From: a bacterium
GTDB taxonomy: Bacteria > Hydrothermota > UBA3072 > B12-G15
DNA: 5,416 nt
NCBI GenBank assembly: GCA_003646055.1
Contig: QNDZ01000123.1
Span: 1 to 5,416, forward strand
Direction: 5' to 3'
In this document: positions 1 to 5,416 of the stretch, one piece after another
How positions within the stretch are numbered: position 1 is the first letter of the stretch
Layout of the letters: each line of letters starts with the position of its first letter
Translations under genes and position numbers: made by a program
Notes under the pieces: generated by a model
Told to the model about the DNA's origin: nothing
The model's input: the letters and a program-made list of their open reading frames with translations, nothing else
The model's database searches: none

Positions 1-95
1 CCAATCACAGGAGGTATCTTTGCCCTGCCCGTGTATTCTGCTACTACCCTGGAAAGGATTAAGAGGAGTCCAACCCAGAAGAGCTGGATGAGCAT
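1..95 (-). CDS. probable monovalent cation/proton antiporter (CPA2/KefB-NapA type), N-terminal fragment
   Basis: Only the first 32 residues are visible before the left edge. The reading begins at ATG 93-95 and stays open. The peptide starts with a hydrophobic helix (about residues 3-19, LIQLFWVGLLLIL...) followed by AEYTGRAKIPPVIG. That second part matches the start of cation:proton antiporters, where a first membrane helix leads to a G-R-x-x-(L/I)-P-x-V-x-GE signature. The start is supported by GAAGGG at 101-106, five bases upstream, and by a TGATG overlap with the lplA stop, the same coupling style as the other junctions. The family would exchange Na+ or K+ for protons across the inner membrane. 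The fragment is too short to decide the subfamily, or to rule out another membrane protein with a similar first helix. Confidence 0.62.
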   Translation of the reverse strand, partial: MLIQLFWVGLLLILSRVVAEYTGRAKIPPVI

Positions 96-1156
96 CACTG
101 CCCTTCAGGGTTTTCCTTGATTATCGCCTCAGTAAAGTCCTCTGGTGAGACGCCAGGGGCATCTATCTCACCTTCATCATAGGCATCCCCTATTCTCTCA
201 AGCACCTTTCCCCTATCCCTCTTTGCATCTATCACCCTTTCCTCAATTGTTTCAATCCCCTCTTTGGGGTTCATGGTGAAATCACCTGTAATTCCGATGT
301 CCCTGATTATGTCCTCAACCACCTCCTGTGCTGTTCTTATGAGGCCACCCTTTGCCTTGTGTGAGGTGTATATCAACTCAACACCTGATTTTATCTTCAC
401 CCTGTCAGGTTTCTTTGTTGTTGGCCTGAACACAAACTCAGGGGACACCAGAATATTTGCAACCTCTTTGACCTTCCTCAATGTATCTTCCTTTATCTCA
501 GTGGGTTCAAGCCTGCCAAGGGTCTTCTGGAAGTTTTCAACCAAAACCCTGACAACATCATTCCTTGGAGGGATATCCCCCAGTTCCCTCTTCATACTGG
601 AAACATACTCCTTCAGGTTTTTAAATACCTTATCCCTGAATTTTTCGTCAGGAACCCTTATCACCTTTGCCATTGTATCATGGTCAAAATCAAGGATAAT
701 TGAACCCACAAAGACCATTGAATTCTCAATATTGGCACCACCAAGCCCTGCAATTTTCCTGCCCTCTGCTGTTATTATATCGTTCACCTCCCTGAAATCT
801 GTTTTGATACCAAACTTCCCATAGGTCTCAATGGGTGGAATTGAAAGCATCCTGTATATATCAGAAAACTTCTTCGGGAAATATGTGTTATTTTTGTCCC
901 AGATAACATGATAGAATATCTGGCCATTATCAAGGAGACAGGTTCCACCACCAACCTCCCTTCTTATGAGTGGAAGCCCAGCATTTTCAAGGTAATCAAG
1001 GTCAACCTCCTTCTCCGTATCCTGGAAATAGCCGACTGAAACATACTGCTGTTTGGGAGAGCATATAACGAGTGCCTCAATCCCCAACCTTGCAAGGGTA
1101 TGGTAAATTGCCTGGGAAACATCCCAATCAACATCTCCGAGATTTATAAGATACAT
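95..1156 (-). CDS. lplA: lipoate-protein ligase A family protein with fused C-terminal accessory (LplB-like) domain
   Basis: A 353-residue cytosolic enzyme of the biotin/lipoate ligase fold that should attach lipoate (or octanoate) through an acyl-AMP step to lipoyl domains or GcvH-like proteins. The catalytic domain covers about 1-240: RREVGGGT at 65-72 is the nucleotide/lipoate loop, NDIITAEGRKIAG at 125-137 carries the expected catalytic lysine K134, followed by the GGAN segment, and MAKVIRVPDEKFRDK (162-176) is a family mark. After the glycine loop it has LLD where classical E. coli-type LplA has a V-(F/Y)-HD sequence, placing it in a divergent ligase subfamily. Residues about 250-353 form the accessory domain, with KGGLI, ITGDF (289-293) and a final PGVSPEDF (334-341). 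Having both domains argues for ligase rather than simple acyltransferase activity (inference). ATG at 1156 is preceded by AGGAGG. The stop overlaps the antiporter start as TGATG. No target lipoyl protein lies in the window. Confidence 0.9.
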   Translation of the reverse strand: MYLINLGDVDWDVSQAIYHTLARLGIEALVICSPKQQYVSVGYFQDTEKEVDLDYLENAGLPLIRREVGGGTCLLDNGQIFYHVIWDKNNTYFPKKFSDIYRMLSIPPIETYGKFGIKTDFREVNDIITAEGRKIAGLGGANIENSMVFVGSIILDFDHDTMAKVIRVPDEKFRDKVFKNLKEYVSSMKRELGDIPPRNDVVRVLVENFQKTLGRLEPTEIKEDTLRKVKEVANILVSPEFVFRPTTKKPDRVKIKSGVELIYTSHKAKGGLIRTAQEVVEDIIRDIGITGDFTMNPKEGIETIEERVIDAKRDRGKVLERIGDAYDEGEIDAPGVSPEDFTEAIIKENPEGQ

Positions 1157-1160
1157 TGTT

Positions 1161-1166
1161 CCTCCT
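1161..1166 (-). promoter_or_regulatory. ribosome binding site of lplA
   Basis: A full AGGAGG sits four bases before ATG 1156 and follows a run of seven A on the coding strand. It is one of the two full AGGAGG sites in the window (the other precedes pdxJ at 3930-3935) and fixes the lplA start. Its presence fits lplA being the only gene here that does not overlap or abut its predecessor and so cannot rely on translational coupling. Confidence 0.8.
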
Positions 1167-1177
1167 TTTTTTCTCTC

Positions 1178-1205
1178 ATATTATTGACCTTTATCTACCT
1201 GTCAA
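1178..1205 (-). promoter_or_regulatory. candidate internal sigma-70 type promoter for lplA and the antiporter gene
   Basis: Reading the minus strand, a perfect TTGACA (1205 to 1200) lies inside the last codons of folC, and after 16 bases comes TAATAT (1183 to 1178), a 4-of-6 match to TATAAT. A transcript would begin near 1171, about 15 bases before the lplA start and just ahead of its AGGAGG. The -35 is strong but the -10 is weak, and it overlaps coding sequence, so this is a candidate only. Confidence 0.4.
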
Positions 1206-2475
1206 TCCTCTGAATGTTCCTGCACGGGGAAACTCCCTCCTCTTTCAGAACTTCACCAACAAGGTAAAGAGACCCGGTAACAAGAATTGGTCTGTTCAGG
1301 CTCTTTACATAAGCCCAGGCCTCATTCACAGAACCAAACCCTTTTGATTTCAAACCAGCCTCTTCTCCCTTCTTCTTCAAAAGGTCAATACCAAGTGCCC
1401 TTTTCAGGGGCAGGGTGGTGAAGACAAATTCATCTGCTATCCGTTTAAGTTCAAGGAGCATCCTTTTTAAAGGCTTTCTCTTCATGGCAGTAAACAGAAT
1501 AACAGGACTCTCTCCTGTTACCCGCTCCCAGTTATCAACAAGAACCTTTGTTGATTTCAAGTTGTGCGCACCATCCAGTACAATCAATGGGTTCTTTGAG
1601 ATGATGTGAAACCGTCCTGGCCAGAATGCCTTCTTCAATGCTGATTTTACATTTTTATAATCAAAATCAAGCCCCATCCTTATTACCACTTCAATTGCAG
1701 TAGCAGCATTCATTGCCTGGTAGGCTCCAGGGATGGGGATAAAGAATTCCTCTCCCCTGTAAATGAATTTCACACCATCCATGCTGATGGATTCTATCTC
1801 CACCTTTTCGTCTTTCCCAACAAAGAACACATCACCATGAAAAAACTCCCTCACATATCTTCTGACCATTGGTGATTGAGCCTGAGACACAAGCGGGATG
1901 TTCTTTCTCGTGATTCCCAGTTTTTCACGGGTTATATCCCTCAACCTTTTCCCCAGAACATGTGTATGGTCATAGGATATATCAGTAAGCACAGAAACAC
2001 ATGGTGAAACCACATTCGTGGCATCCAGCCTTCCACCAAGACCGACCTCAAAAACAGAGTAGTCTGTTTCCCTTTCCCTGAAATAAAAAAATGCAAGTGT
2101 TGTGAGGGTTTCAAATACGCTCCTGAATCCTACAGACTCAACATGTGGTGCTATTTTCCCTACAATTCTTCCAAAATCCCTTCCACTTATACACCTCCCG
2201 TTAAACCTTACCCTCTCCCTCACCTCAACAAGGTGGGGAGAGGTATAGAGCCCTGTTTTGAAACCAAGTTTCCTTAATATCTCATACAGAAAAAATGCAG
2301 TGCTTCCCTTCCCCTTTGTTCCTGCAACGAGAATTGATTTTAACCCATTATGTGGGTTGCCCATCCTTCTGAGAAATTCTCTATACTCATCCAGTGAATC
2401 AGGATAAGAGGGCCTTACGGCCCTCTCCCTGTCAAGCAATCTATTGAGGAATTCCTTTGCCTCATTATAATCCAT
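1195..2475 (-). CDS. folC: folylpolyglutamate synthase / dihydrofolate synthase FolC
   Basis: ATP-dependent Mur-ligase-type enzyme that adds L-glutamate to dihydropteroate and/or to reduced folates, making and retaining folate cofactors in the cytosol. The 426-residue length fits. Motifs in order are the P-loop GTKGKGS (52-58), YTSPHL (77-82), FEVGLGGRLDATN (142-154), DISYDHTHVLG (165-175), REKLGI (183-188) carrying the lysine K185 at the carbamylated position, PGAYQAMNAATA (249-260), WPGR (285-288), LDGAHN (300-305) and the C-terminal VTGSLYLVGEV. Oddities are Leu for the common Ala after K185 and a C-terminus that runs a few residues past the last motif. Whether it has both activities cannot be told from sequence. 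ATG at 2475 is chosen; a TTG directly before it (2478) is a possible one-codon-longer start. A GGA at 2485-2487 lies nine bases before the ATG. The gene overlaps the creatininase-family gene by 11 bases, and its stop TAG lies 38 bases before lplA. Confidence 0.97.
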   Translation of the reverse strand: MDYNEAKEFLNRLLDRERAVRPSYPDSLDEYREFLRRMGNPHNGLKSILVAGTKGKGSTAFFLYEILRKLGFKTGLYTSPHLVEVRERVRFNGRCISGRDFGRIVGKIAPHVESVGFRSVFETLTTLAFFYFRERETDYSVFEVGLGGRLDATNVVSPCVSVLTDISYDHTHVLGKRLRDITREKLGITRKNIPLVSQAQSPMVRRYVREFFHGDVFFVGKDEKVEIESISMDGVKFIYRGEEFFIPIPGAYQAMNAATAIEVVIRMGLDFDYKNVKSALKKAFWPGRFHIISKNPLIVLDGAHNLKSTKVLVDNWERVTGESPVILFTAMKRKPLKRMLLELKRIADEFVFTTLPLKRALGIDLLKKKGEEAGLKSKGFGSVNEAWAYVKSLNRPILVTGSLYLVGEVLKEEGVSPCRNIQRIDR

Positions 2476-3202
2476 CAAGTTTGTTCCATCCCTTTAAAAC
2501 CCTGGTAATATGCTCGCCAATACAATCAACAACCTTTTCTGAGAACTTCACTGCCTCCTCCCTGTTAAACCTGGGTTTTCCTTCACCCTTTTTGTAGGTT
2601 ATAACAGAGCCAGGAATGGGAACTGCCCTCAATCCAGATGAGTAGAGGTATATATCATCTTCCTCAAGCAGTTCCTCCTTCACCAGTTCAGGGGCAATGG
2701 CAAGTATCATCCCATTCTCATCAACACCTGCATGTGCACCTGCTTCTCCAAAGAATTCTTTTGTAAGTTCACTGCACAATATCCACCAGTGAATCACTGC
2801 ACAGAAAAGACCTGTTTCCCTGTATATTCTAAAGGCAAGGTCATCAAGCACCTGATTGTTCCCACCATGTCCATTCATGATTATTACCCTTTTGAATCCT
2901 GTTTTCTTTAAGCCAATTAGCACCCCATGAACATACTCTTCAAATGTCCTGTCATCCACTGTGATTGAACCTGGATATGGAAGCAATGAATGGGTTATTC
3001 CATAGGGAATTTCTGGAGCAGTGAGAAAATCAAATTTTTCTGCGATTTTATCTGAAAGATAACGGGGGATGATTATGTCTGTTCCAGTTGCAGTAACCCC
3101 ATGTGCCTCCATTGTTCCAACAGGAAGGATACAGGTGTTTATCCGCTCGGGAACAAGATTTTTAATCTCCTTCCAGTTGAGCCTTCCAATATTCCTCTCC
3201 AT
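2465..3202 (-). CDS. creatininase family amidohydrolase (creatinine amidohydrolase fold), substrate unknown
   Basis: A 245-residue cytosolic metal-dependent hydrolase of the creatininase superfamily, which includes creatinine amidohydrolase, the archaeal formamidopyrimidine deformylase ArfB and the mycofactocin peptidase MftE. Visible metal-site motifs are PVGTMEAHG...GTD at 27-42 (E32, H34, D42 as likely ligands) and NGHGGN at 110-115 (H112). Further family marks are the PYPGSITV segment (75-82) and HAGVDENG at 157-164, where E162 occupies the position of the family's conserved HAG-x-x-E. The residues after E162 are Asn-Gly instead of the usual Thr-Ser. Creatinine itself is an unlikely substrate here, because no creatine-related gene is near. 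Its place between pdxJ and folC suggests a cofactor, pterin or pyrimidine amide substrate, but that is inference from neighbours. The start is ATG at 3202 in a TAATG overlap, with AAGGGG at 3209-3214; the end overlaps folC by 11 bases. Confidence 0.92.
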   Translation of the reverse strand: MERNIGRLNWKEIKNLVPERINTCILPVGTMEAHGVTATGTDIIIPRYLSDKIAEKFDFLTAPEIPYGITHSLLPYPGSITVDDRTFEEYVHGVLIGLKKTGFKRVIIMNGHGGNNQVLDDLAFRIYRETGLFCAVIHWWILCSELTKEFFGEAGAHAGVDENGMILAIAPELVKEELLEEDDIYLYSSGLRAVPIPGSVITYKKGEGKPRFNREEAVKFSEKVVDCIGEHITRVLKGWNKLDGL

Positions 3203-3918
3203 TATTCACCCCTTGCAAGCAGCATTACCTCTTTCATTTCCCTGACCGCCTCAAACAATCCAACCATAACTGCCCTTGAAATAATTGCATGTCCAATATT
3301 CAGTTCAACTATCTCATGGATTGAGGCAATGTATCCCACATTCCTGAGATGGAGACCATGACCTGCATGAACCTCAAGTCCGAGTGAGGATGCCTTCCTT
3401 GCCAGTTTCTCTATATCCTTGAGTAATTCAAAATCACCTGTATCTGCGAATTTACCTGTATTTATCTCAATGGCATCTGCACCTGCATCAAGGGCAAGGG
3501 AGGCCATCTCAACATCAGGTTCAACAAATATGGTAACCTTTATATTATTTGATTTTAACCTCTCTATTGCTGATTTTACCTCGCTGAAGAACTTCTTCAG
3601 GTCAAGCCCACCTTCGGTTGTAATCTCTTCTGGTCTTTCAGGTACAAGGCAAACCCAGTGTGGTTTCACCTGATTTATAAAATCCTGAATTCCTTTATCC
3701 AGTGAACATTCAACATTCAGATGGGTCTTCACTACTTCCTTGAGAAGCGTAACATCCCTCTCCTTGATATGCCTCCTATCCACCCTCAGATGGACGGTTA
3801 TACCATCTGCACCTGCAGATTCTGCAATCAATGCAGCCTCAACAGGCTCAGGATATGCGACCTTCCTTGCCTCACGAATTGTTGCAACATGGTCTATATT
3901 CACACCAAGCCTTATCAT
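3202..3918 (-). CDS. pdxJ: pyridoxine 5'-phosphate synthase PdxJ
   Basis: Cytosolic TIM-barrel enzyme that condenses 1-deoxy-D-xylulose 5-phosphate with 3-amino-2-oxopropyl phosphate to give pyridoxine 5'-phosphate, the last ring-closing step of DXP-dependent vitamin B6 synthesis. The 238-residue length is normal. Family motifs run in order: GVNIDHVATIR (5-15), GADGITVHLR with DRRHI (36-51), N68 and E70, the CLVPE and TTEGGLD loop (90-106), IEINTG (150-155), HAGHGL (184-189) and ELNIGHAII (205-213). H43, E70 and H187 line up with the catalytic His45, Glu72 and His193 of the E. coli enzyme, so it should be active. ATG at 3918 overlaps the preceding stop (ATGA), with AGGAGG at 3930-3935. It ends in a TAATG overlap with the creatininase-family gene. 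The common bacterial partner acpS is absent on the downstream side; a hydrolase gene stands there instead. Confidence 0.98.
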   Translation of the reverse strand: MIRLGVNIDHVATIREARKVAYPEPVEAALIAESAGADGITVHLRVDRRHIKERDVTLLKEVVKTHLNVECSLDKGIQDFINQVKPHWVCLVPERPEEITTEGGLDLKKFFSEVKSAIERLKSNNIKVTIFVEPDVEMASLALDAGADAIEINTGKFADTGDFELLKDIEKLARKASSLGLEVHAGHGLHLRNVGYIASIHEIVELNIGHAIISRAVMVGLFEAVREMKEVMLLARGE

Positions 3919-4250
3919 AGGTCTGCAAGCCTCCTGTCTGCATCCCTCAATCTCTTAACAAGGGTATTTATAAGTGCGCCAATCATGGGTTCTTCCTCCA
4001 TCTTATTCCTCAACGTATCCGCATCAAGAACATGGACAACGGTCTTTTCAATGGCCTCAGCAGTTGCTGACCTTGGTCTCCTGTCTATAACACCCATCTC
4101 TCCAAGAAACTCACCTGGACCAAGTTCTGCTATAAACCTACCCTTTTTTGTAATCTTAACCCTTCCTGATTTGATCAGGAAGACCTCCCTGGATGGCTCG
4201 CCCTCCCTGAACAGAACCTCTCCAGGGGCAAACTGTTTTTCTCCTGACAT
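3915..4250 (-). CDS. stand-alone cyclic nucleotide-binding domain protein
   Basis: A 111-residue protein that is essentially one Crp/PKA-type cyclic-nucleotide-binding beta-barrel, with no helix-turn-helix, membrane helix or catalytic domain. Visible features are the entry strand with FAPGEVLFREGEP (7-19), the FLIKSGRVKI strand pair (24-33), and the phosphate-binding cassette at 48-63. In that cassette G50-E51 and R60-S61-A62-T63 match the Glu and Arg that hold the ribose and phosphate of the nucleotide in PKA regulatory subunits and CAP. A charged C-terminal helix (about 79-111) ends the chain. Because the Glu and Arg are kept, real binding of cAMP, cGMP or a similar ligand is plausible, but the ligand is not known. 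The start is well supported: ATG follows the secDF stop codon directly, with AAGGAG at 4258-4263, seven bases upstream. The 3' end overlaps pdxJ by ATGA. The function is unassigned; it could act as a small sensor subunit binding a partner protein. Confidence 0.9.
   Translation of the reverse strand: MSGEKQFAPGEVLFREGEPSREVFLIKSGRVKITKKGRFIAELGPGEFLGEMGVIDRRPRSATAEAIEKTVVHVLDADTLRNKMEEEPMIGALINTLVKRLRDADRRLADL
4162..4182 (-). repeat. perfect 9-bp inverted repeat (hairpin) inside the cyclic-nucleotide-binding gene
   Basis: On the coding strand the arms CTTCCTGAT and ATCAGGAAG flank the three bases CAA, giving a perfect 9-bp stem with a triloop. It spans codons 23-30 (the VFLIKSGR turn), about 70 bases after the start codon. 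No U-tract follows, so it is not an intrinsic terminator. It may be chance within a coding sequence or an mRNA stability or pausing element. Confidence 0.6.
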
Positions 4251-5416
4251 TTACTTTCTCCTTGTTGGTTTTTTATGCTCCCAGTCAACAACAATGGAAG
4301 CAACAACAAAAATTGAGGAATAAGTACCCACAACAACACCTATAAGGAGTGCAAAGGAGAAATCATGGATTACCCTCCCTCCAAAGAGATAAAGTGCAAG
4401 AAGAACAAAGATGGTTGTGAGAGAAGTTATTATGGTCCTTCCAAGTGTACTGTTCAAACTTCTGTTCACTACGGTGTCAAAGTTATCCCTTCTCATGAGT
4501 TTCAGGTTCTCCCTTATCCTGTCTGATATAACAATGGAGTCATTTATTGAATAACCAAGTATTGTGAGTAATGCGGCTATCATCGGAATTGTGAGTTCCT
4601 TGCCCATGAGCGTAATAATCCCAAGGGTTATGAAGACATCGTGGAAAAGGGCAATCACTGATGCCACACCAAACCTGAATGTGAACCTTATTGTTACATA
4701 TATAAGGATACCTATCATACCAAGGAACACAACCCAAAGTGCCCTTACCTGAAGCCCCTTGCTCACAGCAGGTCCAACCAGTTCCTCTCTTGGGAACTCA
4801 ACCTTGCTGTCCTTACCAAGGCTTTTTAGGGTTGACTTAATCTCATCCATAACCTCTGGTTCACTCTCCTTAACCTTGATCAAGAAAATATTGGTTCCTG
4901 TATATCTCTGGATGGTTGCATCCTTGAAACCTATATCCATCAACGCCTTCCTTATCACCTCTGTATCCACGTTCTTTTCATATGAGACTTCAAGAAGATA
5001 ACCACCTGTAAAGTCAACCCCATACCTTGGACCTTTGTTAATCATAAGGGCGACCACTGAAAGGATGATTAGCCCCAGGGAAACATAGTAGGCAATCTTC
5101 CTTCTTCTGAGAAAATCTATGTTTGCGTTTTTGAAAAACTGTAGCATCTTCAAACTCTTTATGTTCTTCAGGGATATGGTCTCCATCACTGTTCTTGTAA
5201 CAAACAGGGCTGTGAAGAATGAGGCAACAAGACCTATGGAGAGAGTGACTGCAAATCCTTTAACAGGGCCTGTTCCAAACCAGTAAAGGATTATTGCTGC
5301 AATAAATGTGGTTGCATTGGCATCAAATATTGTTGTGAACACCCTTGTATAGGCTGCCTCAAGTGCAGTCCTGAATGTCTTTCCACCCTTGAGTTCCTCC
5401 CTCAACCTCTCAAAAA
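4251..5416 (-). CDS. secDF: SecD-SecF fusion protein, protein translocase subunit (partial, N-terminal part beyond right edge)
   Basis: Inner-membrane accessory subunit of the Sec translocon, an RND-type proton-driven motor that helps pull exported proteins across the membrane. The frame stays open to the right edge (first full codon at 5414), so 387 residues are visible and most of SecD is missing. Residues 1-80 are the SecD C-terminus, with the FER-REEL loop, the DANATT motif at 31-36 and the GTGPVKGFAVTL segment. After a linker of roughly 20 residues comes a complete SecF: first membrane helix at about 106-126, the YGVDFTGG motif at 131-138, a periplasmic domain to about 220, then five more helices. 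The GYSINDS and DRIREN motifs at 287-302 are typical SecF; an ISDR is seen where VFDR is common. No stop or frameshift separates the halves, so this is a true single-chain fusion. The TTG at 5405 is an internal leucine codon, not a start. It ends in TAA at 4251-4253, directly abutting the next gene. Confidence 0.96.
   Translation of the reverse strand, partial: FERLREELKGGKTFRTALEAAYTRVFTTIFDANATTFIAAIILYWFGTGPVKGFAVTLSIGLVASFFTALFVTRTVMETISLKNIKSLKMLQFFKNANIDFLRRRKIAYYVSLGLIILSVVALMINKGPRYGVDFTGGYLLEVSYEKNVDTEVIRKALMDIGFKDATIQRYTGTNIFLIKVKESEPEVMDEIKSTLKSLGKDSKVEFPREELVGPAVSKGLQVRALWVVFLGMIGILIYVTIRFTFRFGVASVIALFHDVFITLGIITLMGKELTIPMIAALLTILGYSINDSIVISDRIRENLKLMRRDNFDTVVNRSLNSTLGRTIITSLTTIFVLLALYLFGGRVIHDFSFALLIGVVVGTYSSIFVVASIVVDWEHKKPTRRK
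4258..4263 (-). promoter_or_regulatory. ribosome binding site of the cyclic-nucleotide-binding gene, inside the secDF 3' end
   Basis: AAGGAG lies seven bases before ATG 4250, within the final codons of secDF, and confirms the start that directly follows the secDF stop codon. Confidence 0.75.

Noticed and set aside
264..824. 186-residue open frame on the plus strand
   Set aside because: It is antisense to lplA, whose protein has clear family motifs; the plus-strand peptide is serine/proline-rich with no recognisable domain and no upstream ribosome site.
1156..1347. 63-residue plus-strand frame starting in the folC-lplA gap
   Set aside because: Almost entirely antisense to folC, no motif, and its ATG is simply next to the complement of the lplA start.
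2342..2358. 6-bp inverted repeat AACCCA / TGGGTT in folC
   Set aside because: Short stem inside coding sequence; several of this size are expected by chance.
2476..2478. TTG start for folC one codon upstream
   Set aside because: Possible and with reasonable spacing to the purine-rich stretch, but the adjacent ATG at 2475 is the more likely initiator; the difference is a single residue.
3787..3809. 7-bp inverted repeat CAGATGG / CCATCTG with a 9-base loop in pdxJ
   Set aside because: Fully explained by conserved codons of the GADGITVHLR motif, with a stem length expected by chance in a window this size.
3721..4323. 200-residue open frame on the plus strand
   Set aside because: It runs antisense across pdxJ, the sensor gene and the end of secDF, all of which are well supported; its composition is that of a shadow frame.
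4540..4737. 65-residue minus-strand frame within secDF
   Set aside because: Out-of-frame shadow of the SecF membrane region; Cys/Trp-rich peptide with no family resemblance.
5403..5405. TTG as a start codon for a 384-residue protein
   Set aside because: The frame continues upstream with codons for Phe-Glu-Arg, the conserved SecD FER motif, so the gene is cut by the edge rather than starting here.
1..5416. CRISPR array, mobile element, tRNA/rRNA or riboswitch
   Set aside because: No spaced direct repeats, terminal inverted repeats, transposase or structured RNA seen; there is no non-coding stretch longer than 38 bases to hold a leader RNA.

Overview
The window is one densely packed, single-direction gene cluster read entirely from right to left on the minus strand. 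In transcription order it holds the C-terminal part of a fused SecD-SecF translocase subunit (cut by the right edge), a stand-alone cyclic-nucleotide-binding domain protein, PdxJ (vitamin B6 synthesis), a creatininase-family metallohydrolase of unassigned substrate, FolC (folate polyglutamylation), a lipoate-protein ligase A family enzyme with a fused C-terminal accessory domain, and the first 32 codons of a probable monovalent cation/proton antiporter (cut by the left edge).

The organism looks like a bacterium. Reasons are the bacterial SecDF fusion, the deoxyxylulose-5-phosphate type B6 enzyme PdxJ, purine-rich Shine-Dalgarno sequences before nearly every start, and a possible TTGACA-type promoter. 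Arginine is written mostly as AGG/AGA, ATA is common for isoleucine, and the coding strand is purine-rich. This style is frequent in thermophilic and deep-branching anaerobic lineages, so a thermophile is a reasonable inference. The sequence does not fix the phylum, and there is no sign of recent transfer such as a codon-use break, IS element or tRNA.

Layout: secDF (4251 to right edge) ends in TAA directly followed by the ATG of the cyclic-nucleotide-binding gene (3915-4250). That gene overlaps pdxJ (3202-3918) by ATGA; pdxJ overlaps the creatininase gene (2465-3202) by TAATG; the creatininase gene overlaps folC (1195-2475) by 11 bases. The only gap is 38 bases between folC and lplA (95-1156). 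It carries a strong AGGAGG site and, together with the end of folC, a possible internal promoter. lplA overlaps the antiporter gene (1-95) by TGATG. There is no stretch over 40 bases without a gene.

The cluster mixes a membrane secretion motor and an ion antiporter with three cofactor enzymes (B6, folate, lipoate). The two genes without an obvious partner, the cyclic-nucleotide sensor domain and the creatininase-family hydrolase, sit inside the translationally coupled core. They are the most interesting items. No defence system, mobile element, CRISPR array or RNA gene is visible.
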